Shown one piece after another: positions 8,016 to 18,452 of a DNA stretch of 38,948 nt (the stretch's first letter is position 1; every line of letters starts with the position of its first letter). This stretch comes from Pseudomonadota bacterium (GTDB taxonomy: Bacteria > Pseudomonadota > Alphaproteobacteria > Rhizobiales > Xanthobacteraceae). The translations under genes and the position numbers were made by a program. Below the pieces are notes generated by a model. That model was not told the DNA's origin, ran no database searches, and saw nothing but the letters and a program-made list of their open reading frames with translations. The DNA is taken from positions 1 to 38,948 of the forward strand of contig JAEWJH010000011.1 of NCBI GenBank assembly GCA_023386635.1, written 5' to 3'.

Positions 8016-8831
8016 ATGCAACTCAAGGTCACCACCTGGAATATCAACTCGGTGCGGCTGCGCATCGATCTCGTCGCAAAATTCATCAAGGCCGCACGGC
8101 CCGACGTCCTGTGCCTGCAGGAGACGAAATGTCCGGACGATGCGTTTCCGCTGAAACGCTTCCGGCGGCTCGGCTATGAGCACGCGGCGATCAACGGGCA
8201 GAAGGGCTATCACGGCGTCGCCGTGCTCTCGCGCCTGCCGTTCGAAAGTTTCGAGATCCAGAATTTCTGCGGCAAGACCGATTGCCGGCACATGACGGCC
8301 ATCCTCGGCGAGCGCGCAGGCCTGCGCGACCCGATCACAATTCACAATTTTTATGTGCCGGCGGGCGGCGACATTCCTGACCCCAGCGTCAATGTGAAAT
8401 TCGAGCACAAGCTGTCGTTCCTCGACGAGATGCGCGCGCATCCGGCGTTGCGGCCCGGTGCCACGTCACGCGCGATCCTTGTCGGCGACCTCAATGTCGC
8501 TCCGCTGGAGCACGACGTATGGAGCCACAAGCAGATGCTCAAAGTGGTGTCGCACACGCCGATCGAGGTGGAAAAACTCACAGCGGCGCGGCTCGCCGGC
8601 AACTGGATCGACAGCATGCGCGTGCTGACGCCGGAGCCGACAAAGCTCTTCACCTGGTGGAGCTATCGCTCGCCGGACTGGCAGGTGTCCGATCGCGGCC
8701 GGCGGCTCGATCACATCTGGACCTCGCCGGCGCTGGCCGATCGCGTGTCGAAGATCAAGATCGCGCGCGATTATCGCGCCGCCGAGCGGCCGTCGGATCA
8801 TGTGCCGGTGACGGCGACGATCGAGGTGTAG
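8016..8831 (+). CDS. xthA: Exodeoxyribonuclease III (AP endonuclease)
   Basis: A 271-residue member of the exonuclease III / endonuclease-exonuclease-phosphatase family, which cleaves DNA 5' of abasic sites in base-excision repair. Visible family features are TWNINSVR at the N-terminus, LQETKCPDD with the metal-ligand Glu36, the GDLNVAP catalytic Asp/Asn loop near residue 155, and the C-terminal RLDHIW and SDHVPV motifs with the conserved Asp-His. The length is normal for the family. There is no clear Shine-Dalgarno sequence before the ATG. The gene follows a strong terminator, so it is likely transcribed on its own. Confidence 0.95.
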   Translation: MQLKVTTWNINSVRLRIDLVAKFIKAARPDVLCLQETKCPDDAFPLKRFRRLGYEHAAINGQKGYHGVAVLSRLPFESFEIQNFCGKTDCRHMTAILGERAGLRDPITIHNFYVPAGGDIPDPSVNVKFEHKLSFLDEMRAHPALRPGATSRAILVGDLNVAPLEHDVWSHKQMLKVVSHTPIEVEKLTAARLAGNWIDSMRVLTPEPTKLFTWWSYRSPDWQVSDRGRRLDHIWTSPALADRVSKIKIARDYRAAERPSDHVPVTATIEV

Positions 8832-8851
8832 AGTTATCGTTCGGTTGATCC

Positions 8852-8958
8852 GTCATTGCGGGGCTTGACCCGGCAATCCGTCTTGAATTTTCAAAGATGG
8901 ATGCGCGGATCACCAGGACGTTCACGCCCGTCATCGACGGGCTATGTCCACGCATGAC
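8852..8958. repeat. Palindromic intergenic repeat
   Basis: The element starts GTCATTGCGGGGCTTGACCC with a short hairpin (ATTGCGGG, loop, CCCGGCAAT) and ends in GCATGACG, so its outer ends are GTCAT and ATGAC in inverted orientation. This architecture recurs elsewhere in the window (20098, 29903, 35363). It lies between the converging xthA and cyclic-nucleotide-binding genes. Confidence 0.6.
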
Positions 8959-8988
8959 GACGGCTGATTCAGCAAACTTATCTCAGCC

Positions 8989-9474
8989 TCAATCCGTCTC
9001 GTCGTCGAGACCGAGCGCGAGCCGTGCCCGCACCGGCGTGAGATCGCGGGTGACATGCTCGACCCGCTGGGCGATGACGTCCCGCAACGCGAGCGCCGCG
9101 TCGGGATAGCCTTCCAGAACTTTCAGGAACAGCGTGCGCGGAATGCGGATCACCATCGTTTCCTCGAGCGCGATCGCCGTGGCCGGGCGCGCATTGCCGG
9201 TGATAAGCGCCAGTTCGCCGATGAGCGCGCCGGGGCCAAGCGTGCGTTCGCTGTCGCCGTCACGCTGCGTGCCGGGCAGCAGACGCATCGCGCCGTCGTG
9301 GATGACGTAGCCGGCATTGCCCGGCTCGCCGGCATAGAACAGCACGGTGCCGCTCGGCACCACTTGCGATTCCGCGCCGATGGCGAGAATGCGCAGCGCT
9401 TCATCGCCGAGCAACGCCAGCGTCGGAACCTGCCTGAACAACGCGATGTCGTCGTCGAGCGCCATGATCGCCAT
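8989..9474 (-). CDS. Cyclic nucleotide-binding domain protein (Crp/cNMP-binding fold without HTH)
   Basis: A 161-residue protein made almost entirely of one cNMP-binding beta-roll: PSGTVLFYAGEPGNAGYVI, GPGALIGELALITGNARPATAIA (the phosphate-binding cassette with GE and R) and a C-terminal helix. There is no DNA-binding helix-turn-helix, so it is a free-standing sensor or regulatory subunit and not a Crp-type activator. No Shine-Dalgarno sequence is evident; an internal ATG at 9465 is an alternative start. It lies 78 bases downstream of the response regulator on the same strand with a hairpin between them, so the two may be co-expressed. Its ligand is unknown. Confidence 0.8.
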   Translation of the reverse strand: MAIMALDDDIALFRQVPTLALLGDEALRILAIGAESQVVPSGTVLFYAGEPGNAGYVIHDGAMRLLPGTQRDGDSERTLGPGALIGELALITGNARPATAIALEETMVIRIPRTLFLKVLEGYPDAALALRDVIAQRVEHVTRDLTPVRARLALGLDDETD

Positions 9475-9509
9475 TATTGTTTGCGTATGATCTTGTCCGA
9501 AACCGGTTA

Positions 9510-9531
9510 CCCCTCGGATCGTACCGAGGGG
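9510..9531. terminator. Intergenic hairpin between response regulator and cNMP-binding genes
   Basis: CCCCTCGG and CCGAGGGG form a perfect eight-base-pair stem around a six-base loop. On the minus strand, the direction of the flanking genes, no T-run follows, so it could be a partial terminator or an RNA-stabilising or processing hairpin at the end of the response-regulator message. Confidence 0.35.
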
Positions 9532-9552
9532 AGGCTTTTCGGGATCACATGC

Positions 9553-10239
9553 TCAGGGGACCAACTTATAGCCACCGGCTTCCGTCACCAGAATCGCGGG
9601 CGTCGCCGCGTCCTTTTCGATCTTCTGCCGCAGGCGATAGATATGTGTTTCCAGCGTGTGCGTGGTGACGCCGGAATTGTAACCCCACACTTCCTGCAGC
9701 AGCGTCTCGCGCGACACCGGCTTCTGCCCGGCGCGATAGAGATAGCGCAGGATCGCCGTCTCCTTTTCGGTGAGCCGCACCTTGGTATTCTTCGGGGTCA
9801 TCAGCAGCTTGGAGCTTGGCCGGAACGAATACGGCCCGATGGTGAAGATCGCATCCTCGCTCGCTTCGTGCTGGCGCAATTGCGCGCGGATGCGCGCGAG
9901 CAGCACGGCGAAGCGGAACGGCTTGGTGACGTAATCATTGGCGCCGGATTCGAGACCGAGGATGGTGTCGGAATCGGTGGCGTTGCCGGTCAGCATGATG
10001 ATCGGCGCCTTGAACCCGTTCTTGCGCAGGATCCGCACCGCCTCGCGACCGTCCATGTCCGGCAGACCGACATCCATGATCACCAGATCGATCTGTCCGG
10101 CCTTGGCCGCCTGCACGCCTTTGGTCGCGGTGTCGGCCGACTCGGCCTGAAACTCCTCGTGCAAGGTCAGTTGCTCGACCAGAGCCTCGCGCAGCTCGGT
10201 ATCGTCGTCGACGATGAGAATCGTGCGCGTATTGGCCAT
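9553..10239 (-). CDS. OmpR/PhoB-family response regulator
   Basis: A 228-residue two-domain regulator. The receiver domain (1-120) has the acidic pocket DDD at 11-13, phospho-acceptor D56 in VIMDVGLPDMDG, T84 and K106 in YVTKPFR. The C-terminal winged helix has the RLTEKETAILRYL and HTLETHIYRLRQKI recognition region, ending in TEAGGYKLVP. The ATG at 10239 is chosen because it begins directly with the receiver; upstream in-frame codons add 22 residues unlike a receiver. No histidine kinase lies beside it, so it is an orphan regulator whose signal is unknown. The cNMP-binding gene is immediately downstream and a divergent L,D-transpeptidase gene starts 138 bases upstream. Confidence 0.93.
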   Translation of the reverse strand: MANTRTILIVDDDTELREALVEQLTLHEEFQAESADTATKGVQAAKAGQIDLVIMDVGLPDMDGREAVRILRKNGFKAPIIMLTGNATDSDTILGLESGANDYVTKPFRFAVLLARIRAQLRQHEASEDAIFTIGPYSFRPSSKLLMTPKNTKVRLTEKETAILRYLYRAGQKPVSRETLLQEVWGYNSGVTTHTLETHIYRLRQKIEKDAATPAILVTEAGGYKLVP

Positions 10240-10377
10240 TCCAGTGTGCCCCCAAGGCGGTCCTGACGTCGGCGCTACCGTGCCGGTCCTCGCGAAGTAG
10301 AACATTCGGGGCTAAAAGGGCAAGCGCCGGGCTTTTGGACAGCGTCAAAATTGTCGTGATTCGAGGGATTTAGGGGG

Positions 10378-10935
10378 ATGACGCAGCAGGACTTGAGGCG
10401 GATCGCGGTCCGCGCCCGCGCGGGCCACCCGACCCAAGGCTGGCTGCTGGCGGACGGGCAGCCCCTTCCGGTGGCGCTCGGCCGCGGCGGCATCCGCGCC
10501 AACAAGCGGGAAGGTGACGGCGGCACGCCGCGCGGCCGCTTTTATCCGGTGCGGCTGTGGTGGCGGGCCGACCGCCTGCCACGGCCGAGGACCCGCCTGC
10601 CGGTCCGGGCGATCCGGCCCGAGGACGGCTGGTGCGAGGACCCGCGCGATCGGCATTACAATCAGCCGGTGCTTGTTCCCGCCGCCAGCGGAGCCGACCG
10701 GCTGGCCCGGACCGACGCGCTCTACGACCTGATCATCGAGCTCGACCACAACACCAGGCCGCGGATCGCCGGCCGCGGCAGCGCCGTGTTCGTGCATATC
10801 GCCCGGCCGGCTTTCGCGCCGACCGCCGGCTGCGTTGCCCTCGCCCGGCCGGCGTTGCAGCGGCTGCTGGCACGGATCGGACCCGATACCGCGATCGAGA
10901 TCGGCATCGACCACCGTCCGGTAACCAACCGTTAG
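10378..10935 (+). CDS. L,D-transpeptidase (YkuD/ErfK catalytic domain)
   Basis: A 185-residue protein of the YkuD family, which makes 3-3 peptidoglycan cross-links or attaches proteins to peptidoglycan through a Cys nucleophile. The catalytic signature HIARPAFAPTAGCVAL is present with H140 and C152. The upstream GDGGTPRGRF loop is also typical. AGGGGG sits almost against the ATG, giving unusually short spacing. No signal peptide or membrane segment is evident at the annotated N-terminus, which is odd for an enzyme of the periplasm; a different start does not obviously supply one. It is divergent from the response regulator. Confidence 0.85.
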   Translation: MTQQDLRRIAVRARAGHPTQGWLLADGQPLPVALGRGGIRANKREGDGGTPRGRFYPVRLWWRADRLPRPRTRLPVRAIRPEDGWCEDPRDRHYNQPVLVPAASGADRLARTDALYDLIIELDHNTRPRIAGRGSAVFVHIARPAFAPTAGCVALARPALQRLLARIGPDTAIEIGIDHRPVTNR

Positions 10936-11050
10936 CCATCTCGCGGCACCGGCGGCTTTTGACCGATCCGGTTCATAAAAATTTTTTTCCCTGCGGGTAA
11001 CGTCGCACCTCGACCGGTTTTTGATGGCCGGCCGCGGCGCGCAGGGCACT

Positions 11051-12955
11051 ATGACACTTCAGACTCTCCCCGATCATGCACCCCGCATGCATGAACCCAT
11101 CGGCCGTGTAGTTTCCGTCACCGGTGCGCAGGCCGTGGTCGGATTGACCGGCATCCCCGGCTCACCGGCCCAGACGCGCGCCACTGTCGGCAAATTCATC
11201 GCCATCCAGACCGCGACCGCGATGACCATCGGCATGATCACCGAGATCACCGAGAAGCCTCCGGCCGTCGCGCGCGATAATGGCTATCACGCCGTGGCGC
11301 AGCTCGATCTCGTCGGCGAGATCAAGCAGGCGCCCAACGAAAAGCCGCAGTTCCAGCGCGGCGTCACCGAATATCCGTCGATAGGCAATCCGGCGCAGCT
11401 GATGACCGAGAACGCGCTGCGCCTTCTGTATGAGGCGCACGACGCCGACACCATCTGCATCGGCGAACTGCAGCACGACAGCGGCGGCGCGGCGCATATC
11501 GACGTCGACGAGATGATCGCCAAGCATTTCGCGATCCTCGGCACCACCGGCGTCGGCAAGTCGAGCGGCGTCGCGGTGCTGCTGCGCCAGGTGCTGGAAG
11601 CGCGGCCGCAACTGCGCATCTTTTTAGTCGATCCGCACAACGAATATGCACGCTGCTTCGGCGACAAGGCGCAGGTGATGACGCCGCGCAATCTGCGGCT
11701 GCCGTTCTGGCTGTTCAATTTCGAGGAGATCGTCGACGTGTTCTTCGGCGGCCGCCCCGGCGTCGACGAAGAGACGCAGGTGCTGGCCGAGACGATACCG
11801 CTCGCCAAGAGCGCCTATCTGCAATACCGCAACGGGCCGGCCGACCGCTCGTCGCTCAGCAAGAAGCGCGATCCGCGCAATGTCGGCTTCACCGCCGATA
11901 CGCCGGTTCCGTATCGCATCGAAGACCTCGTCAACATGATCGACGAGCAGATGGGCAAATTGGAAAACCGCACCTCGCGCATGGTTTTCCATAAGCTGAT
12001 GACGCGCATCCAGACGGTGCGCAACGATCCGCGCTACGCCTTCATGTTCGAGAACGCCAATATCGGCGGCGACACCATGGCCGAGGTGTTGGCGAATCTG
12101 TTCCGCCTGCCGCCGAACGGCAAGCCGATGACGATCATGCAGCTCGCGGGCTTCCCCGCCGAGGTTGTTGACTCAGTGGTCTCCGTCCTCTGCCGCATGG
12201 CGTTCGATTTCGGCCTGTGGAGCGACGGCGTCGCGCCCCTGCTGTTCGTCTGCGAGGAAGCGCATCGCTACGCACCGGCGGATCGCAAGATCGGCTTCGG
12301 CCCGACGCGGCGCGCGCTCTCACGCATCGCCAAGGAAGGCCGGAAATACGGGGTGTTCCTCGGCCTCGTCACGCAGCGTCCGGCGGAAATCGATCCGACC
12401 ATCATCTCCCAATGCAGCACGCTGTTCGTGATGCGCATGGCCAACGAGCGCGACCAGAACCTGGTGCGCTCCGCCGTGTCCGACGCTGCCGCCAATCTGC
12501 TGACCTTCATTCCCTCGCTGGGCACCCGCGAAGTATTCGCCTTCGGCACCGGCGTGCGCGTGCCAACGCGGCTTCGCTTCAGCGAGCTGCCGCCGACGGT
12601 GCGGCCGCAGAGCGAGGCCGGCGGTCAGACGCAAGCCGGACCGGGCGGCATCGTCACCCACGATCTCATCAGCGGCGTGATCGATCGCTGGCGCAGCGCG
12701 ACCATGAGCCAGAAATCCGCCGACGACGCATTCCTCAACGAGCCGTCGTTCCCGGCGGACGCCATACCGCTGGCGCCCGCGCAGCCGGTCTATACGCCGC
12801 CGCCACCGGTCGCGGCGCCACCGCGGCAGACGCCGACCCTGTCGCCGCGCGCGCCGACCGCGCTGGGTCTCGACCCGCAACGGTTCTCGCTGCTGCGCCG
12901 CGACGTCAATCTGGCGGAGATCGGCTCGACACCGCCGCCGCCGAAACTGCGCTGA
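11051..12955 (+). CDS. HerA-type ATP-binding protein (DUF87 helicase/translocase)
   Basis: A 634-residue AAA-type ATPase of the HerA/FtsK superfamily. The N-terminal HAS-barrel (about residues 15-100, IGRVVSVTGAQAVVGL) is followed by the ATPase core with Walker A GTTGVGKSS near residue 164, Walker B LLFVCEEAHRY near 398, and the arginine-rich FGPTRRALSRIAKEGRKYGVFLGLVTQRP segment that is highly characteristic of HerA/DUF87 proteins. The C-terminal 100 residues are Pro/Ala-rich and probably disordered. The ATG at 11051 has CAGGG upstream; in-frame TTG and ATG codons at 11021-11024 are alternatives. No NurA nuclease gene is adjacent, so a DNA-end-resection role as in archaea is not supported by context. 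Confidence 0.85.
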   Translation: MTLQTLPDHAPRMHEPIGRVVSVTGAQAVVGLTGIPGSPAQTRATVGKFIAIQTATAMTIGMITEITEKPPAVARDNGYHAVAQLDLVGEIKQAPNEKPQFQRGVTEYPSIGNPAQLMTENALRLLYEAHDADTICIGELQHDSGGAAHIDVDEMIAKHFAILGTTGVGKSSGVAVLLRQVLEARPQLRIFLVDPHNEYARCFGDKAQVMTPRNLRLPFWLFNFEEIVDVFFGGRPGVDEETQVLAETIPLAKSAYLQYRNGPADRSSLSKKRDPRNVGFTADTPVPYRIEDLVNMIDEQMGKLENRTSRMVFHKLMTRIQTVRNDPRYAFMFENANIGGDTMAEVLANLFRLPPNGKPMTIMQLAGFPAEVVDSVVSVLCRMAFDFGLWSDGVAPLLFVCEEAHRYAPADRKIGFGPTRRALSRIAKEGRKYGVFLGLVTQRPAEIDPTIISQCSTLFVMRMANERDQNLVRSAVSDAAANLLTFIPSLGTREVFAFGTGVRVPTRLRFSELPPTVRPQSEAGGQTQAGPGGIVTHDLISGVIDRWRSATMSQKSADDAFLNEPSFPADAIPLAPAQPVYTPPPPVAAPPRQTPTLSPRAPTALGLDPQRFSLLRRDVNLAEIGSTPPPPKLR

Positions 12956-12963
12956 CAATTTTA

Positions 12964-13015
12964 AGCCTCATGGTGAGGAGCATCACGTCAGTGATGCGTC
13001 TCGAACCATGAGGCT
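12964..13015. repeat. Palindromic intergenic repeat (CCTCATGGT type)
   Basis: AGCCTCATGGT (12964-12974) and ACCATGAGGCT (13005-13015) are perfect inverted arms, and an inner hairpin is formed by GCATCAC (12980-12986) and GTGATGC (12991-12997). The GAGGAGC and CGTCTCGAA segments between arms are typical of a repeat family I recognise from Bradyrhizobium-like genomes. Confidence 0.7.
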
Positions 13016-13036
13016 CTTGAATGGCTGCCTCGCCCG

Positions 13037-13065
13037 CCCATCTCGGGTTTATCCGAGATGGGTTT
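13037..13065 (+). terminator. Terminator-like hairpin after the HerA-type gene
   Basis: CCCATCTCGG pairs with CCGAGATGGG around a six-base loop (GTTTAT) and is followed by TTTCTTATTT. It is well placed to end the plus-strand HerA-type transcript ahead of the convergent yggS gene. Confidence 0.65.
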
Positions 13066-13073
13066 CTTATTTG

Positions 13074-13099
13074 CGCAAGTCGGCCTTGGCCGACTTGCG
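13074..13099. repeat. 12-bp perfect inverted repeat
   Basis: CGCAAGTCGGCC and GGCCGACTTGCG are perfect arms around a two-base centre. It is the third hairpin in a row in the gap between the convergent HerA-type and yggS genes and may be part of the same composite intergenic element. Confidence 0.6.
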
Positions 13100-13150
13100 G
13101 TGACGCGGGCTGCGCCCGCTCCTCAGGACGAGGCGGAACGACAGCCGCCG

Positions 13151-13843
13151 CTATCCTCGCGTGCCGAAGATCGCGCTGCCGACCCGCACATGGGTCGCGC
13201 CGAGCGCGATCGCTTCGGCGAAATCCGCGCTCATGCCCATCGATAACTGCGATAGCCCGTTACGGCGCGCGATCATCGCCGTCAGCGCGAAATGCGGGGC
13301 AGGCGGATCGTCGGCCGGCGGGATGCACATCAGTCCGCTGATCGTCAGACCGTGATGACTGCGGCAGCGGGCGATGAAATCGTCGGCATCCTGCGGCAGC
13401 ACGCCGGCCTTTTGCGGCTCGGCGCCGGTGTTGATCTGCACGAACAGATCGGGCTTGCGCTGCTGCTGGGCGATTTCCCTGGCCAGCGCCGCACACAGAC
13501 TGTCGCGGTCGACCGAATGAATGGCGTCGAACAGCGCGATCGCATCGCGCGCTTTGTTCGACTGCAGCGCGCCGATCAGATGCAGCGCGATGCCCGGGGT
13601 TTCACTCTGGAGCGCCGGCCATTTCGCCCTCGCTTCCTGGACGCGGTTTTCACCGAAGACCCGCTGACCGGCGGCAATCACCGGCGCAATCGCCTCCGCG
13701 GGAAATGTCTTCGAGACCGCGACGAGCGTCACCGAGGCCGGGTCGCGCTGCGCATCGCGACACGCGGCATCGATAGCGGCGCGCACTTCGGCCAACGCGG
13801 CAACAGCGGGATTTGCGGAGGATTCGGACGGATGGTCGGTCAT
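13151..13843 (-). CDS. yggS: YggS-family PLP homeostasis protein
   Basis: A 230-residue single-domain TIM-barrel protein that binds pyridoxal phosphate and maintains B6 vitamer balance; no enzymatic reaction is established for the family. K45 in LVAVSKTFP is the PLP-binding lysine. FGENRVQEA, LIGALQSNKA, LFVQINTGAEPQKAG, LSMGMSADFAEAI and the C-terminal VRVGSAIFGTR are all diagnostic. In E. coli-type proteins the lysine motif follows a short helix as it does here. The gene lies 70 bases downstream of a Crp/Fnr regulator on the same strand. Confidence 0.93.
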   Translation of the reverse strand: MTDHPSESSANPAVAALAEVRAAIDAACRDAQRDPASVTLVAVSKTFPAEAIAPVIAAGQRVFGENRVQEARAKWPALQSETPGIALHLIGALQSNKARDAIALFDAIHSVDRDSLCAALAREIAQQQRKPDLFVQINTGAEPQKAGVLPQDADDFIARCRSHHGLTISGLMCIPPADDPPAPHFALTAMIARRNGLSQLSMGMSADFAEAIALGATHVRVGSAIFGTRG

Positions 13844-13912
13844 AGCGATGGATGCGTGCCCGATCCGTCGGGCGATATCAAGACGGTGTGGATCGCGTCC
13901 GCTTTGGCGGGA

Positions 13913-14683
13913 TCAGATGAATGGCCGCGCCTGATGCAGGGTCACATTCTCGCCTGCGTTTTTCACCAGCAGATCGCGATCGATAACCTCGAAGACGCGG
14001 CCGGTCCAACGCACGGCGCCGGTCGCAAACAGGCGCTTCAGCGTCTTGTTGGTATGGACCAGCGACATGCCGAGCGTATCGGCCAGATGCTGCTGCGTGA
14101 ACGGAAACTGGATCGCATTGTCACGGACCATACCGGCTTCCTCCGCGCGGGCGAATAATTGCAGCAGGATGTAAGCGGTACGCTCGAGCGCGGTGCGACG
14201 ACCGATGTTGAGCAAACCGGCATCGAGAATCTGCTCCTCGCGCGCGGCGAGCCAGGTGATGTCGAACCCAAGCGACGGAAAGCCGGAATAAAGCTCCCAC
14301 AACTTCTTGCGCGGAAAGACGCAGAGCGTCACGTCGGTCAACGCTTCGACCGAATGCTCCAACTGGTTGAGCACCGAGCCTTGCAATCCCACCAGATCGG
14401 CGGGCAAGACATAGTTCAGAATCTGCCGGCGGCCGTCATCGAGCGTTTTGTAACGAATGGCCCAGCCGCGCAGCAATGTGTACAGATGTTCACTTGCGCT
14501 GCCTTGCTGCAAAAATGTCGTGCCGGCAGAGAGATGCAATTCGTCGGTCTTGAAGGTTTTGACGAACGTCAGCTCTTCAGGCGTGAATTCGCGTAGTCCT
14601 TTACGGCTGCGCAGCGGACAGAGATCGCAGGGCGTCACATGCCCGTTGTTTCTTTGCCCGCCGTTTTTTTGAAGCATTGCCAT
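13913..14683 (-). CDS. Crp/Fnr-family transcriptional regulator
   Basis: A 256-residue regulator. The N-terminus carries CDLCPLR with C19 and C22, then a cNMP-type beta-roll (about 40-150) with AGTTFLQQGSASEHLYTLLRGW, a dimerisation helix, and a winged helix-turn-helix near residues 190-220 (FTQQHLADTLGMSLVHTNKTLKRL). The Cys pair recalls the Fe-S ligands of Fnr, but Fnr uses four Cys and the beta-roll lacks an obvious counterpart, so oxygen sensing is not supported; FixK-like effector-independent action is possible. It is divergent from a receiver gene across a 154-base AT-rich region containing a long palindrome. Confidence 0.9.
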   Translation of the reverse strand: MAMLQKNGGQRNNGHVTPCDLCPLRSRKGLREFTPEELTFVKTFKTDELHLSAGTTFLQQGSASEHLYTLLRGWAIRYKTLDDGRRQILNYVLPADLVGLQGSVLNQLEHSVEALTDVTLCVFPRKKLWELYSGFPSLGFDITWLAAREEQILDAGLLNIGRRTALERTAYILLQLFARAEEAGMVRDNAIQFPFTQQHLADTLGMSLVHTNKTLKRLFATGAVRWTGRVFEVIDRDLLVKNAGENVTLHQARPFI

Positions 14684-14837
14684 CGCGGTGACAAACTCTA
14701 TCGAAGCACTATGTCATTTTTAAATGATGACCATTTTCAAAATATAGCATAGTGCCGCTACCGCTTTACATATACCCAGCATCCGCACCATAGAAATCTG
14801 ACGCCAACGGCGGCGCAAAAAAAGAAATGCAATAACG
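14684..14837. promoter_or_regulatory. Divergent promoter region with nested palindrome
   Basis: This region separates the divergent Crp/Fnr and receiver genes and is much richer in A and T than its surroundings. GCACTATG at 14706-14713 and CATAGTGC at 14748-14755 are perfect inverted arms 34 bases apart, and TCATTTTTAAATGA at 14714-14727 is a second palindrome abutting the left arm. The centre does not match a TTGAT-N4-ATCAA Fnr/FixK box. Binding sites for the adjacent regulator are a reasonable inference. Confidence 0.5.
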
Positions 14838-15230
14838 ATGTCGGCAGAGGAACAGAACTCTCCGCTTTCCGGCCTTCATTGTCTCATTGTCGAAGATGAG
14901 TTCTTGATTGCCGTCGATTACGAGCGGATTCTGCAATCGGCGGGCGCGGCGCGTGTCGTCGCGGCACGCGATCTCGCGTCAGCGCGCGACGCGCTAGTGA
15001 AAGCCGGACCGTTCGATCTTGTCGTCCTCGACATGAATCTCGACGGCGAATCGACCCTGCCGCTGGCGCGGGAATTGATCGCCGCGCAAACACCGTTCGT
15101 GTTCATCACCGGCTATTCCGTGAAGACCGCGATGCCGGACGATCTTGTGACTGCCGTGGTGCTGGAGAAGCCGTTTGAGGAGCGCACGCTTATCACCACA
15201 CTGGCGCGGATCGCCAAGCCGGCCCGCTGA
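14838..15230 (+). CDS. Single-domain response regulator (receiver only)
   Basis: A 130-residue stand-alone receiver domain. The acidic pair ED at 19-20, phospho-acceptor D65 in LVVLDMNLDGE, T91 in FITGYS and K111 in LEKPF are present. There is no output domain, so it would act by protein-protein contact or as a phosphate sink in a phosphorelay. LDMNLDGE and the short C-terminus are typical of receivers associated with alphaproteobacterial HWE/HisKA2 kinases, but no kinase is nearby. It ends 43 bases before a strong terminator. Confidence 0.88.
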   Translation: MSAEEQNSPLSGLHCLIVEDEFLIAVDYERILQSAGAARVVAARDLASARDALVKAGPFDLVVLDMNLDGESTLPLARELIAAQTPFVFITGYSVKTAMPDDLVTAVVLEKPFEERTLITTLARIAKPAR

Positions 15231-15273
15231 GTTCGCGAGCCGCATTTCCTTCCGAACCCGAATAACCCATGAA

Positions 15274-15307
15274 AAACCCGATGCCGCGGCATCGCGGCAT
15301 CGGGTTT
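15274..15307. terminator. Bidirectional terminator between receiver and DUF2171 genes
   Basis: AAACCCGATGCCGC and GCGGCATCGGGTTT are perfect 14-base arms around a six-base loop. T-runs lie at the end of the stem on each strand, so it can serve both converging genes. Confidence 0.85.
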
Positions 15308-15338
15308 CGTCCTGCCTCGCGCCTTGGTCCGCGTCGGA

Positions 15339-15575
15339 TCAGGCCGCGGTCTGCCACTGAGAGGTGGCAAAGTCGCAGGACTTGTTCAGATGAACGTGCT
15401 CGTCGACGTGGTCGACCCAGTCCACCGGTATGAGGTGATGCTCGCCGTTGGCCTTGGGGTCGTTCTTGGCCAGCTTGATCCCGCGGCCTCCGTCCATATG
15501 GTCCACGATTCCGACGTGTTTGCCGTCGGACCCCAGAACTTCCATATGTTCCTTGATTTTGGCGGTGTTCTGCAT
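15339..15575 (-). CDS. DUF2171 domain protein
   Basis: A 78-residue protein matching the DUF2171 pattern: IKEHMEVLGSDGKHVGIVDH, then a short variable loop with IKLAKNDP, then HHLIPVDWVDHVDEHVHLNK. The fold is thought to be PRC-barrel-like; the function is unknown. A strong GGAGG lies seven bases before the ATG, better than for any neighbouring gene, which suggests abundant translation. Small DUF2171 proteins are often stress-linked in rhizobia and relatives, but nothing in the sequence here shows that. It is divergent from leuS across about 220 bases. Confidence 0.85.
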   Translation of the reverse strand: MQNTAKIKEHMEVLGSDGKHVGIVDHMDGGRGIKLAKNDPKANGEHHLIPVDWVDHVDEHVHLNKSCDFATSQWQTAA

Positions 15576-15796
15576 GATTTGCCTCCTTCTCAGGAGCTAA
15601 CCCGGCAACGGCAGCAGCGGTTCCTTATGCAGTTGACCCGCCCGGGTGTTCATGGCCTAGTCCGGCGCAATCTAACGATTTGATCTTGCAAGGTTTTGAA
15701 AGCGCGGCGCGGCCCACGGAACGGGCGAACGCCGTTGGCCAGAGCCACCGACAAGGCATCCAGACAGGGCACCCAGACAGGGCAGTCACACCCACG

Positions 15797-18436
<2,640 letters not shown>

Positions 18437-18452
18437 CCCCCATCAGCCGATC

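Noticed and set aside
9055..10266. 403-residue plus-strand open frame
   Set aside because: Antisense to both the cNMP-binding and response-regulator genes, with composition typical of a GC-rich shadow.
11051..12955. HerA-NurA or defence-type system
   Set aside because: No nuclease, SIR2 or other defence partner is adjacent; neighbours are housekeeping genes.
14706..14755. Fnr/FixK box between the divergent regulator and receiver
   Set aside because: No TTGAT-N4-ATCAA match is present; the palindrome is of a different type.
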